Assembly (NCBI GenBank): GCA_033065855.1
Contig: JAVXUO010001478.1
Span: 439,003 to 503,002, forward strand
Length of the DNA stretch: 64,000 nt
Direction of reading: 5' to 3'
From: Escallonia rubra
Taxonomy: Eukaryota > Streptophyta > Magnoliopsida > Escalloniales > Escalloniaceae
Part shown: positions 12,595 through 24,436 of the stretch, one piece after another
Position numbering within the stretch: the first letter of the stretch is position 1
Layout of the letters: each line of letters opens with the position of its first letter
The notes under the pieces: model-generated
Seen by the model: the letters and a program-made list of their open reading frames with translations, nothing else
What the model was told of the DNA's origin: nothing
Database searches by the model: none
Translations under genes and position numbers: made by a program

Positions 12595-13075
12595 GCTATG
12601 CATTGTGAGTGTTGCAAAAAAAGTAGTTGACTTTTCATTGCACAGGTACCAACACATTTGCTACTGATTTTATTAAATTAGAATTACTTTGCAAAAGTTC
12701 TAAAATTTAAACATTATATTTATTGACCATGCAGCCAGGGAATCCAAGTACAAGTACATGATTAGAGGTACCACTACCTTTGTGATATTTGATCTAGAGG
12801 CATAAATGATGATCGAGATTCCAGTTCGGCAATGATTATTGCTAATGAAGAGGAGCCCTTAAATTTATTTTAGTTTTGTATTTGATGGATGACACTAACA
12901 CAAGAAAACTAATGTAGAGTGAAAATTTTCAACATTCCTAACATTATCAAGACCATTGTTGGGAAAGCATTTAAATTTCAGATTGAATTTGTTCGTTTAA
13001 TCGAATTAAAAAAGGATACGAAGATTATACTGTGATAAATTATTTCGAGGATGACATTGACTAAGAAAAAAAGCC
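12595..13075 (+). pseudogene. RPA70-like (OB-fold, DBD-C type) remnant
   Basis: On the plus strand, after a possible intron acceptor at about 12735, the frame reads KYKYMIRGTTTFVIFDLEA, a stop, then MMIEIPVRQ, which resembles the G-(S/T)TTFV(I/L)FDREA-IG-- core of the large replication protein A subunit. About 150 bp later, in shifting frames, NIPNIIKTIVGKAFKFQIEF and then GYEDYTVINYFEDD match the following RPA1 C-terminal part. An upstream CKKVVDFSLHR-like stretch could be the zinc-finger remnant. Several stops and frameshifts make it dead. Such RPA genes are often multicopy in plants and some travel with Helitrons; no Helitron end was seen next to it. Confidence 0.55.
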
Positions 13076-13372
13076 CAATTCCTTCGAAGATGGGATACCG
13101 ATGGCAAATGAGATGACGATATAATAACATCTATTGAGACAAAGATGCAAAGAAGGTTTAATGGAAGAAGGAAGAGAAAAAGAGATGCAACAAAAGGTTG
13201 ATGGAAAAAGATCGAAAAAAACTTATAGGTAGATCTTGATGAAGAATAGTAGAAGTCATGGCCTTATTATATCATCTACTTCATTAGTTTTTTTTTTTTT
13301 GGTGCAACATAATTAAAATTATAATTAAAAACGTTTACAACTTAGTCCCTAATATGGGCAACTCCTGCTATA

Positions 13373-13819
13373 TCAGCTAACAAGAGGGTGACCACCTCCG
13401 GTGGTGCATGAGATATACAAAATACTCCCTTGTTGAACACCCAAATTGGCTAATTTGTCCGCACAACAATTGCCCTCTCTAAATATATGAATTATTTTGG
13501 ACTTAGTAGCTCTAATAAGATAGCTAGAATCTTTGATGCTATTGCTTAAGGGGTGGAATCGGTTGTTGGTTCCCAAAATAAGATCCTTGGCCATTTGAGA
13601 ATTAGTTTCACCGATCACATTTGACAATCCCAGATTCTTGATCATTGTTGCTCTTTGTAGAATGTCGTGGAGTTTAGCTTCAATGGCACTAGAAACATGA
13701 GTATTGCTACAGAACCCTTCTATCCATTCACCTTCACAATTTTGCATCTGCCCTCCAAATCCTCCAGACATGTCAGCTTTTGCACATCCATCTACATTGA
13801 GTTTCACAGTACCTGCCAT
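13373..13819 (-). pseudogene. LINE RNase H domain
   Basis: A 148-residue open frame starting MAGTVKLNVDGCAKADMSGG. The first Asp (VDG), the Glu (AIEAK) and the last Asp (NCCADKLANLG) of the RNase H site are present, but the usual ETDS motif reads ETNS, so the third acidic residue is Asn and the enzyme should be dead. It is the 3'-most part of the LINE, just before the poly(A) tail. The frame begins at an internal Met and is not a free-standing gene. Confidence 0.85.
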
Positions 13820-14100
13820 AGGAAAACACCACGAAATTAGTTTCTAAGTTTTAGTATTATATTTATCCTCTCAATGAAAAGCTTTCTCCATCTCTTCAGC
13901 AAAGTTTAGCACATTTTCCATGAAATCTCTGGCTGTATGGAAATATTCTCAATGCTTTCTCTATTTCTATCTCTCCATATTTTCCAGAGAGTGGCAGAAA
14001 ATAAATATATCCGGTGTATGTCTCTAAATTTGGCATCTCCTTTCTTTTGAAGGTTTTTTTTCAACCAGTCCTTCAAATTCAGCTTTTCTGCTTCTTCTAG

Positions 14101-14489
14101 TTAACTGTGAGCAAATACCTTTCTCCACAATTCTTTGGCTTTAGGACAGAATCTGATAATATGTTCAGTGGTCTCATCAAGATGGGAACATCTAGCACAT
14201 CTTCCCCCTTGAGTTATGTTTCTAGAGACACGCAGGCTGTTAGAGACAATTTTCTGATGTAACACAAGCCATAGAAATAATATAATTTTGAAAAGGATCT
14301 TGTTTTCCAAATCCATTTCCAGTCATTTCCATAATGAACATGTCTTTGCCTATCAATAGCTAGAGAGTAAGCACTAGAGATAGAAAACTCCCCATGCTTA
14401 AGAGCACTCCAACAAAAATGATCTTCAACCACATCTTTTCTAGGGAGATAGATTTTGGTTATTTCTTTGTGCCACTCATGGTTGACCAC
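14101..14489 (-). pseudogene. LINE zf-RVT region
   Basis: Two overlapping frames give the zinc-binding segment found between RT and RNase H in plant LINEs: WSALKHGEFSISSAYSLA, a shifted W-L--LH-K- stretch (FLWLVLHQKIVSNSL), then GGRCARCSHLDETTEHI with its C--C...H...C pattern. A frameshift near 14290 separates the two parts. Confidence 0.85.
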
Positions 14490-14889
14490 ATCAAGGATTT
14501 TATTATGATCCCAATAATTTTTGTTGATAAAACTTTTTCACCTTCAAATCTAACTCATCCCCGTTTATTGGGCCTTTTCCACACCGCCAATCTTGCCAAA
14601 AATTAATCCTATCACCACTATTGACAATCAATTTCAATCTTTTTAGGAGAATATGTTTTCTTTTGAGTATACTCCTCCAAATGTGAGAGCTCTTACTTGT
14701 CATAATCCAGTCCCTAGGATTGTCACTCTTAACATACTTGTATCTCAAAGCCTTAACCCATAACAGATCTTCATTTATTCCAAATTTTCACCCAAGTTTA
14801 GTAAGACAATGTAGATTATGATCCTTAGCTTTTCTTAGACCCAATCCCCCCTGATGTTTAAGGGAGCAAACAATTTCCCAATTAATGAA

Positions 14890-15980
14890 TGAATCTTTTT
14901 CTTGTTCTCATTATCTGTCCACAGAAAAACTTTATTGATTTTATCCAATTTCTCAGTCACTTTGACAGGGAGAGCTTGGATTTGCATGATGTGAGTGTGA
15001 ATGACAGAAGTAACATATTGGATAAGAGTGTATCTTCCAGCTAGGGATAAGACTTTAGACTTCCAACCAGCAAGTCTCCTATTTACATTTTGAATTATAT
15101 GATCATAAATGTTACTCGAATTTTTTTATGGATTAAGGGGATGCCAAGATAAATACCCAAATTATCAGTTATAGGAATACCACTTTGTTGACCGAGTCTA
15201 TGAGCTTTCACATGAGGAATGTTAGGGGAGACATACAACTTAGACTTAAGTAAGTTAACCTTCTGTCCATAAATGTCACAAAATTTGTTAAGGATCTCCA
15301 CAGTCTTATCACGCAACTTTTCTCCAACTTGACTAGATATAATGAGATCATCCGCATATAATAAGTGGGTTATGAGGGGACCTCTTCTAGAGGCTCTTAA
15401 ACCAATCCATTTCTTGTTTAAATTGCTGGCTTCGATCTAACATAAGGGAAAGTTTCTCAATACATAGCAAAAAAATGTAAGGAGATAGAGGGTCTCTCTG
15501 CCTAATTCCCCTTTGAAGAATGATATGGTTAAAGGGGGAGCCATTCTAAAGGATAGAGATGGAACTACCAGTTATGCAACTCATTATGATGTTAATCCAA
15601 GAATTAGGAGAATTAAAGTCAATGAGAGTTTGTCTAATAAACTCCCAATTAAGTCTATCATAAGTTTTTTCAAGGTCTATCTTAAAGATCATCCCACCTC
15701 TTTTACTTTTCAAATTCTTAATAGAATGAGTGATTTCTTGAATGATGATAGCATTGTCAGTGGTACTTCTCCCAGGCACAAAGCTGCTATGGGCAGGGGT
15801 AATGATGTCTTTCAATAATAGTCTTAATCTAGAAATCAGTATCTTAGATAAAGCCTTATAAGTAACATTGAGCAAGCTAATGGGCCTAAACTGATTAAAA
15901 AAAATTTTTGTTAAGGATTTTCAGTTTTAGATATTAACATCACTAAGGCTTTATTATTATCTCTTGGCATTTTCCCGATT
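14890..15980 (-). pseudogene. LINE reverse transcriptase
   Basis: From 15875 down, the frame reads NVTYKALSKILISRLRLLL, SSFVPGRSTTDNAI, FKIDLEKTYDRLNWEF. Further down come a YADDLIISSQ motif (about 15357-15330), GQKVNLLKSKLYVSPN and YLGIPLIHKK. The catalytic Asp residues (KIDLEK and YADD) are still present, but frameshifts and stops (for example near 15320 and 15540) break the ORF. Confidence 0.9.
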
Positions 15981-16272
15981 TCAAGCAATCTCTAATGAAG
16001 TTACAACAAGACTCCCCCACAATATCCCAATATTTATGATAGAACATGGCATTGATCCTATCTGGCCCAGGGGATTTAGAATCCTCTATATTGAAGAAAG
16101 CCATTTTGATTTAAGCATTAGTGACATGGAGATCTAAGACTTTTTGGTCTTCCTCTTTAATTCTAGGGAAATAGTTCAATCTATCCACACTGATACTACT
16201 AACATCATTAGATCTAAACAGACAATAAAAGTAACTATTTATATGAGCTTCAAGCAGGTTAGGTTCAACAAT

Positions 16273-17440
16273 CTAGTTGCCTGCCTTATTTAACATGGTA
16301 TTTATTCTATATTTCTTTCTTCTACACATGGTGGCAATATGAAAGTATCTAGTATCTCTGCTAACTTGACTATACCATTTAATTCTAGATTTTTGAAGCC
16401 ACAACGCTTCTTCTTGGTCCTGAGTATCTAAATACTCTTTTCTGAGTTTTTCTTCAAGGAGCTCTAAATTATGGGAGTTATAATTTGTAAGAGCAGATTG
16501 GATACTTTTGAGTCTAGCATATAACAATCTCTTCCTTCTGTAAATATTTCCAAAAACTTGTTGATTCCAATTATTAGCCTTTCTTTTAAACTCTTCTATA
16601 TTAAGCAGGATGTTATCTATGTTGGTGTTCCAGCTATCAAGAACCACATCAATAAATTGATTATTAAACATCCAAGAATTTTCAATACGAAAAGGTCTAG
16701 CAGTTTTGATAGTAGAGAAGAACGTACCAGCGCAGTTCACAATAATAGCAGAATAGTCAGAAGTGGTACGAGGAAGATTGCAGACTTGAGCCTCTGGGAA
16801 TACTTCGTTCCATTTTGGATTAGCCATAGCGCGATCCAATCTCTTTTGAACGTTGGCCCATCTACTACTTCAATCTGTCCAGGTTAATCTCGGGCCATTA
16901 CATCCTAAGTCCATTAAGCTACAACTATCTATATATTCCTTATGAATTTCCTAATGTAGTTTGTTTCAATATCATTTCCTCTACTTTTTGTCTTCGAGAT
17001 ATCTGCAATATCATTGAAGTCGCCCCCCCCCCCCACCACCATCCAAGGTAAGTAAGAGGACTAGGCAAACTCATTCAGATTCTTCCACAGATCTTATCTC
17101 TTCCTAGGATAGAGACCTAATGTAAACAACAGATAATATTCGATCCTTAAAATCCCTCTTAGCTATAACGACATGGATAACTTGTCTATTGACGTCTACA
17201 ACATTAACATTAATATGAGAAGAATCCCAAAATAGCCAGATACCTCTTGATCTGCCATCCGAGTTAACAATGCAAGATATGTGTAATAATTAAGCTCAAG
17301 GAAGAAATTACCCGTGCAAGAATACTGCACGATAGGTTCGAAAATGGCAACTATATTCAGATGGAATTTTCACACGATCTCCCTAAATTCATTCCTGAAT
17401 TTATTATTGCATGCTCCATCACAATTCCAAAGTAAGATAT
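16273..17440 (-). pseudogene. LINE AP-type endonuclease and linker
   Basis: The start resembles L-WNC-GA (about 17430) and continues through DGRSRGIWLFWDSSHINV (about 17260). Then GDFNDIADIS follows a 12-13 nt G run (plus-strand C run at about 17021-17034) that shifts the frame. At 16839 the frame MDRAMANPKWNEVFPEAQVC leads to TTSDYSA where plant L1 endonucleases have SDH(S/C)P, so the catalytic His appears to be Tyr. A linker rich in charged residues leads into the RT. Confidence 0.85.
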
Positions 17441-18065
17441 CCATAGACCACATGAGATTAATATCAGACAAATCTGCTTCGGATATTGAGAATACTCTTT
17501 ATTCTCTCATCTTCTTGAATCTGACTTCGGACTGATGTCAAGTATGCCTTCCGATAGGGATCCGAGCACATCAGCTTCATCTCTCCTTCTTTGTTTGTCC
17601 ATAAGATATTGATCACATGGATCTCCTCCAATTTTGACTTTATCACTGGTCATATCGTCAATCGAATGAGAGAATGTGAAAAACATGGGTAGATCCGATC
17701 CATTCGTTTTCCTGGGTCAGGTGGTCTGCTGTTTAGGGTGAGAAGGTTGGATAGTTTATCCGTAGGTTGATGTACTGAGAAGTTATCGGAGATGGGGGTT
17801 TGGACAATGTGTGTTACATCAACTCGAAGGTTGAGGTGGGTCGACTGTGTTCTTTTGTTAGAGTTTATCTCAAGAGGTATGTTCTCAGATGCTCGGATCA
17901 TTCATTCACTCCTATTATTGACCCTTGGATTCTCTTTTAAATCCATCTCGACCGTCCATTGGTTATTTGACCAAAATCTAACATGAATGGGCTGACTCGG
18001 TAGTGATTGTAGTGCCTTAACGCTAAATGATTCTGTTGGATCACAAATATCCTTCTCTATGTTTT

Positions 18066-19484
18066 CTAGCAGCATTGGGCTTTTCCTCCCCCGTTGCCTG
18101 AGGTTTCTTGACGGGCCTCTGTGTTGGACCTACTAACGTTTAGTTGGTCTATGTGTTGCTTTCTTTTTGTTATCTCCGTATCCTTTTCTTCAGATACAAG
18201 TGGGCTATATCTATTTGGGGTAGTAGAATTTACCTGGTTTTTGATAATTGGGCCTGAAGGAGGCAGGCTTGTAGGGTTGTTTAGTTTTTTGCCTTTCTCT
18301 TTTGCTATCATCCAGGGACCAAAATTGCCATCCACATTATTGAGTTGGGCATGTGAGTTCACTACTAGGCTGGAGGATGGATTTAAATGTTGTTCTTTTG
18401 GCCCAGAGTCCATGTTATCATTACTGTCCTCATTTGCTCTCTTCTCTGGTGTTCTTCCGATGTCTTTTCCAGTTATGGTTTCTTTGCACCATTCTTTCCT
18501 GTGTCCAACCCGGCCACAATTAAAATATAGATTATTAATACACTCACACTCAACCCTATATTTTTTATTTATAAGTAAAAAGGCAAGAATGAGAGGCTTC
18601 GCAAGATCGATTTCCACGGAGATCTGGGCATATTTGCCTCTTGCCGACGTCGTTGTGTTGATGTCGATTTGATTGGTTTTCCAAACTTTTCTCCTATTCA
18701 AAATAGTGCTTTTTCTTCATAGTATTTTATTAGAAGTTCGGGTAACCTTAGCCAGATTATCATTTTGATATCCGATGCTTCAGACGATTTCAAGTCTAGC
18801 TCCCAATTTCAAACTGTTAGGTAGTGATTCAAGATGATCCATGGACCTCCGTTAACCACATAGTGAATATCCTCAATGAATTTGAATTTGATTAAAAAGA
18901 ATCCTTCATCCAAATTTATAATTTCAAAGTCCCCTTGTAGGCTCCATAAATTCCTAAGTCATGTTGTGAGAGCTCTATAGCCTATGGAGTTTCCCAACAG
19001 TTTGATAATCAAACTCTTTCTCCATGGCTTTTTAATTCTTTTGATGAGATTAGGTGAGAGTTTGACACTAGGCAACATGGGATCTGATTCTCCTTCCTCA
19101 TCAATTCCTTCTATAATTGGCTTTTCTTCATCACTTTCATCCTGATGTAGGATCCAATACTAGTGAATCGAATGCGATTACTGATGTAGTAATATTTGAC
19201 ACCGCCTCCTGGTATGATTTGGGTTTTGGGACTTGCTTGCGTTGGGTGGAGTCCAGATCTGGGTTTATTGGATGGGGATCATCTAGCCGTTGGAGCCTTC
19301 TACAGATATCATCAGTGTTGGAGTCTATCTTCTCATGGTTATTCTTTAGATTTTTGGGGTTTCTTTGCCCCACATCCTTTTCTGGCGGTTCCCCCTCTTT
19401 GGGGAGTTCATCACATAACAGGGGTGGGGACGAAGAAGGGGACTGGTTGTCGTGTAGAGCATCGAAACCGGTCATTGGTTCCAT
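18066..19484 (-). pseudogene. LINE ORF1 (DUF4283 and CCHC knuckle)
   Basis: The N-terminal frame 19484-19137 ends in the KPKSYQEAVSN type of segment. In shifted frames follow SLIIKLLGNSIGYRAL, LDEGFFLIKFKF and VNGGPWIILNHYLTV (DUF4283). The frame at 18701-18066 holds the single zinc knuckle, read CINNLYFNCGRVGHRKEWC: the first Cys of the CCHC (usually LCFNCG) is Tyr. ORF1 proteins of this type bind RNA and form the retrotransposition particle with ORF2. At least two frameshifts lie between 18700 and 19137. Confidence 0.88.
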
Positions 19485-19540
19485 GGAGTTGGGTGTTTAA
19501 ACGGCTATTTGTACGGAGATAAAACACGAGGCTAAAAACA

Positions 19541-20154
19541 TTTTTACATGGCAATATGTAGAAGAATATTTCCTTAATTAGTTAATTGCATGGATAATAC
19601 ATGGTTTTTAGCAGTTTGCATAGTTAAGTCTTTACATATTTGAATAAACGGGCAGGTTATATTATTAACTTTTTTCCATCTCAAATCTTAATTCCAGAAC
19701 TGCAACCAAAACAAAGTTGCTTGGCAATGACCATAAGACTATTGTTCGCTTTGTTGTAGTTGGCAACCTTGAAAGAATAACCCTAAAAAAACAATTGTTT
19801 CTACTTTTTCCCTATTCTTCATAAGGCTTTGTGATAATCCAGATAACAAACATTTTGTACATATGCATTTAGGCCAATTGTTTAAGTTCCGTGCATTGCA
19901 TGGGTTAATTAACTAGTTACTAACTGAATAAGAGTTCTCAATTAGGTAAAACTAGAGGATAGCTAAATATGACAAGTCAAACTATAGCCAGAGGAATACA
20001 ACATAGAGACGTTACCGATCAAACATACACTTTTAGTGGTAAGATACCACATATCCTAATTGAATGTTTTACCCTGATTAAAGGTCCTTTTTTGTTTTTC
20101 GCATCATTTGGTGATATTATTGGATTTATTTTTACTAAAATGACCTAATCAAAA
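19541..20154. other. intergenic, no feature recognised
   Basis: AT-rich spacer between the LINE 5' end and repeat R1 copy 2. No coding or repeat signal could be supported. Confidence 0.35.
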
Positions 20155-21805
20155 GAGAAATCATAATCTATTTAATTTTATTTGTTTGAACTTAACTTAT
20201 CCCATGTTGAATACTCTACGCACCAAACACGCAAATTGCAAAACCTTCGTAATTTCAGACCATAAGGGAGGTAACCTAAACCCTAATGGAAAAAGAAATA
20301 AAAAACTGAGTTCTCGAAGATAAAGATTAGATTTTTAGGGATAATTGCATAAAATACCCCTGTGGTTTGGGGTCATTGCAAAAAGACACCTGTTGTTACA
20401 AAAAATGCATAAAGACACATAAAATTGTAAAAGTGTTGCACCGTAAAATTTTCGTAACAGAATGGTAAAAATGTCTAAATTGCCCTTTTATATAAATGAG
20501 AATGGCAGCTATTTTCACTCCTCTTCTCCTGAATGGTCACGAGATTCTTCATCTTCTTCATGAGATCTCTTAGGTCTGGACATAAAAATATGAATGAAGG
20601 CCAACTGTCTTGGATCGATGGCAGGCTTGCGGCGGCACAAGTTGGAATCGATGGGACTAGCGGCAGCACAAGATGTTGATATTTTACCCGAATTGCACAA
20701 TCTCAGATCTAGGATTTGAATTGCAAATTGCGATTTGAAACCCTAGATTTTAGCTTGTGCGATTAGGGTTCGAATTGTTGGTAGCCGCAGCAAGATTAAG
20801 GTTCGATTTAAGTTTGAGGGTTCAATTAGGGTTCGATCTAAGTTTGGGGGTTCGATTAGGGTTCCTATTGTTGTGCGATTGGTTTGGGTTTGATGGATGT
20901 AGCAAGACTAGGCGGTGATGACAGCTGCAGCATTCAGCGGTGATGGTGGCGACGGGATCGAGTGGGCTGTTGGCGGTGATGGGATTATGTGTGGAAGTTG
21001 GTGGCGACTGGAGTGAGGCGGTTATGTGTGGCGAAAATGTGAGACGGGGTGGTGGAGGCGGGATTATGAATGGGTTTACGCTGGCAACGCAGGGTGACTG
21101 GGCTGGCGGCCGCTAGGTGCACAAGACGGGAGTGGTGGCAGCGGCGCCGGTCGTGGGTGGCAGAGGTGGCAAACTGGGATGGTGGTGGTTGAGGGTGGCG
21201 GCTAGGGTTAGGTTTTGGTGGAATTGAGATTTGTTTGAGAGAAAAAGAGGGAGGACACTTTAGTCTTTTAAATGTATAAACTTTTTACTAAACGCATTTT
21301 TAAGAGCGTGAAGAGCACGCTCCGTTAATTTTGATGAATTTTTTAACCGTTGCAACAAAATAAGCACTAGAGGGAGGCTTTTGTAATTTTTGTAACAAAA
21401 AGGGTCTTTTTGAACGATCCCAAACCACAAGGGTATTTTACGCAATTATCCCAAATTTTTATCTGAAGATTATGATTTGGTCGTGGGAGTGGGTGGATCT
21501 AACTTATCTAATCAACAAAAATAATCATATGTACCTTTAGATCAAGGTCCCCAGGCTGTTGGTTTTGATGATGCTTTATCCATGATGCACGAGCACATAT
21601 GACTGTCTACCTATATAAGTTTACAAGTGTCTGGATATCATAGCACAGTAAGAGGAAATTCACCGTGTTTTCGAAAAGCTTGTGGAGTCTCTGTATCTTT
21701 AGATATGAAGAAAAACTGCAGAAAAAAGGGAGTTCTATAATCCAAAAATACCTCTGTGCTTGCCAGCACTTAGCCGCAAAATCTATGGCCGGTACAAATC
21801 AATGC
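20155..21805 (-). repeat. dispersed repeat R1, copy 2, split by a MULE
   Basis: This is the inverted counterpart of 960-1545. The parts 20155-20337 and 21453-21805 align with 1545-1340 and 1347-960 respectively. Shared words include GAACTCAGTTTT (complement near 20310), CAAATCATAATCTTCAGATAA (complement near 21470, one base different in copy 1) and the GGCCGGTACAAATCAATGCC edge at 21788. The interruption is the 1115-bp element at 20338-21452. Confidence 0.75.
20338..21452. mobile_element. non-autonomous Mutator-like element with TSD and empty site
   Basis: The element starts GGGATAATTGCATAAAATAC and its other end reads, on the minus strand, GGGATAATTGCGTAAAATAC; inverted similarity continues through TGTGGTTTGGG and AAAAAGA(C)C for about 100 bp or more. 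It is flanked by the 9-bp near-repeat AGATTTTTA (20329-20337) and AAATTTTTA (21453-21461), 8 of 9 identical, as expected for Mutator-like elements. The interior carries CCCTAGATTT/TTAGGGTTCGA words and a GGTGGCGG-rich block but no transposase. The small frames inside are not genes. Confidence 0.85.
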
Positions 21806-22834
21806 CTTTCGTTGGGGATTCCCTTACAAAAACTGCTGCATCAAGAGGAACTAATTCAAGCCCACTTCAAAATTAGAACGATGTGCAGGCCGGCATTGAT
21901 TTGTACGTGAAGGGGAGCTCACAAGTTCGAAGATAACAAGCTTCAAACTTGGTTGTGTTTTAACAAATGAAAATATGAATTGATTTGGTACAGTAAAGGG
22001 TTCGACAAGGTAGTCCAGTGCATCATAATTTGTATAAATAAATAGTGAGGCAATTTTAATTACCCTAAAGGATTCAACCAAAGTGTAATTGATGCCGAAG
22101 GTGTTTGTTCCTTCTATCAAGCAACATCAACCCCACCATATCAAGTAAATCCTAATATATCTTGCAACTTTATTTTCCTCGTGAATCATGAATATTGAAA
22201 AATCCTAATCAGTAAATCTATGCAACATTTAGTACAATTTTCTAGCAAATAAGTACTAACCAGAAAAGAAGTGGTAATTACTTGTCAGTAAAAATAACAA
22301 CCTTTAAACTCGTTTTCAAGAAATAACAAATACATTATAGAGAAAAAAGGTTGACAGAGTAACATTCTTATAAATAGCAACATAAATTCTGCTACAAAAG
22401 GATGCAACAAAAATCTAATTGATGCTTAATTAAGGTGATTGTTTCTTGTACTAATAAAATTCATACTAACGAAACTTTAAAAGAAAAAAATAAAGATGAA
22501 GGCATAAGTTCAACTTTGTGTTACACGTTTAAAATTACACAAAAGTGCGGAACTGTGTGCTGCTATGTAATAGAAATTTTTTCAAACAAACTATTATATT
22601 TACTCTTAATGGATCAATATATGTAGGTGCAATTGTCCTTAGTTGCCATAGAAATTTTCTATGACAATACAAAGACTTTACAGTAGCCTTCCCCATTATA
22701 CAACCTATTTACTTTAAATTCACAGCCCTTCACTTTATTATTCCTAAATCATACCCAATAGGAATTGGCCATGTACTACACCAATAAAAGGGTTTTCTCA
22801 AACTCAATATAATGACTGTTACTACTTAAATCTT
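21806..22834. other. intergenic, no gene recognised
   Basis: AT-rich spacer. A second GGCCGGCATTGATTTGTAC word (about 21888) repeats the edge motif of R1, so R1 may extend to about 21906. Nothing else could be supported. Confidence 0.35.
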
Positions 22835-23330
22835 GATCGGGACCACAACTAGGAAATGAACCTGCAAAATAGAAACTCGGAGTGACCACCGGGGATGTTC
22901 CGGTGGAGGCGGTCCAATGATAAAGTCAGAACGACGTTACTAGGGTAGGATTCTGAATAGCTGAAAATGCACTGAGTGCTTGTGTGTGAATTTGTCTGTG
23001 TACCTGAGGATCTGCCCAATATATAGGTCATTCCTCGACTCCTCTCTCCTTTAGAACTCTCTTCTGACTGATCCTCTTGTAGAAGAGCTATGTTAGGACT
23101 CTTTAGCAATTGAGTCCTTAACATCTTCTAACACCTCTCTTAGGTTCTATCCCGATACAGATTCGTTAGTCCACTCAGAGTCAAACATGCCACGTGTCAT
23201 TAGTCGGTTGGGTGGATATATTTAGCCATATAATGACTAACTTGGCAAAGTTTTGACTACTTCATCTTTGCCTTTCCCTGTTGTTACTAGTAACTGTACT
23301 AATCCATAAATGAATGTATGTCATGCAATC
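22835..23330 (-). mobile_element. probable LTR (solo or fragment)
   Basis: On the minus strand a TATATATTGGG box (about 23020) is followed about 100 bp later by TCTGACTTTATCATTGGACC, GCCTCCACCGGAACATCCCC and GGTGGTCACTCCGA. This is the kind of transcribed LTR end seen in many plant LTR retrotransposons, where the sequence before the CCGG block varies little. No internal region or second LTR is present. Exact ends are uncertain, and the open frame at 22849-23124 lies inside it and is not regarded as a gene. Confidence 0.45.
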
Positions 23331-24000
23331 AAGGACCCGAGTGATTAAAAAGAACTAAGAGTAAACAGAGGCTAAGTTCATGTATATCAACGCGAAATTG
23401 TATCCGTAAGACCCAACCCAACGTGAACAATTTTACTTACCTCAAATCAAATGGAAGATAGCATGATTGTGTTGAGCGTTGGAATACGAAGTTTCAAAAG
23501 ATTTGTTAAATCGACAAATCAGACTGTTGTAGTCACCTTTATGCTATAAAACTTGTCTACAAATCAGACTGTTGTTTGTCTTACCACTCAAAAGATTTGT
23601 TAAATCGACAAAAAGGAAATGAATCCAGCCTACGCCACTTATTGAAATTTTGTATTAAAAAGTCTTCCTATGTCAACCACGTCAACTGACACAGCTTCAC
23701 GAAAACGACATATCGTGACTTTCGATTGACTTGAAATTTGGTATGCATGACTTGAGTGGCTAGGCCATGCAAGCTTAACGGTTAATTTTTGAAATTCAAA
23801 TTCTATCATGGTTACTAAGGAGACAAAGTGTCACCTCATACTTTTTCATAGTAAACAAACAGAATATCACTGAGTTCTTCCTTTTAAAGTTTGTGTTTAT
23901 TGTTCTACTTTTGAAGGATTCTTGGTGTATATTGGTATGTGTATCAATTTTCATCCAATATGCTACTTTTGAAGGATTCTTATGATGTGCTAACATTCAT

Positions 24001-24202
24001 TTTTTTTTTGGTTAGACCACCCGGTATCTAGACACCACATTGGGAGCCGACTAATCCGGGTTCGAGCCGGGCAGGACCACATGGGCGGCAAAGCCTTTCG
24101 TACCAAGTTTTAATACAACTGCATTCCCAGGGTTCGAAGCCGAGACCTCTGGTTAAGGTAGAACAACCCCTTACCAGCTGACTTACGCACTTGGTGGTGT
24201 TG
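24001..24202 (-). mobile_element. tRNA-derived SINE with target-site duplication
   Basis: Read on the minus strand the element starts near 24202, has an A-box-like TAAGTCAGCTGGTAAGG (about 24186-24170) and a B-box-like GGCTTCGAACCC (24141-24130) about 30 bp on, and ends in a short poly(A) (T run 24001-24009). It is flanked by a 13-bp duplication, TGCTAACATTCAT at 23988-24000 and TGTTAACATTCAT at 24203-24215 (12 of 13 identical). Length is about 200 bp. The clean duplication suggests a fairly recent insertion. The family could be Au-like, but that needs a search. Confidence 0.85.
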
Positions 24203-24436
24203 TGTTAACATTCATGATCCTAAGCCTGGAACAAGTAATATTTCAGGCTTAAAAAAGCGGCCAAGATAATCTTGTTACGAGTTCAATTACATGTACATAA
24301 TATCTGATTTTTCTTTTAGGTTAGCAGGAAAAACATTTCATTAACATGTACTCACTATTTGTAGATGCTGATATTGGCGAGAGAAAGATGGTAACAAAAA
24401 GCATAACCAATTCAAATTCAAGCATTGCATACACGT

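Larger units (their letters stand above)
13288..19540 (-). mobile_element. L1-type LINE, nearly full length, inactive
   Basis: A non-LTR retrotransposon read from about 19540 down to a 13-nt T run (13288-13300), which is the poly(A) tail on the minus strand. Order on the element: ORF1 (DUF4283 plus CCHC knuckle), APE-type endonuclease, reverse transcriptase, zf-RVT, RNase H. The order and plant-type RNase H are those of plant L1 elements. Every ORF is broken by stops or frameshifts. The exact 5' end and a target-site duplication could not be fixed by eye. Plus-strand open frames in this interval are shadows. Confidence 0.92.

Noticed and set aside
18121..18672. 183-residue plus-strand frame
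   Set aside because: It is antisense to LINE ORF1, which has recognisable DUF4283 and knuckle motifs on the minus strand.
22849..23124. 91-residue minus-strand frame
   Set aside because: It covers the presumed LTR with its TATA box and CCGG-type end; no protein family was recognised.
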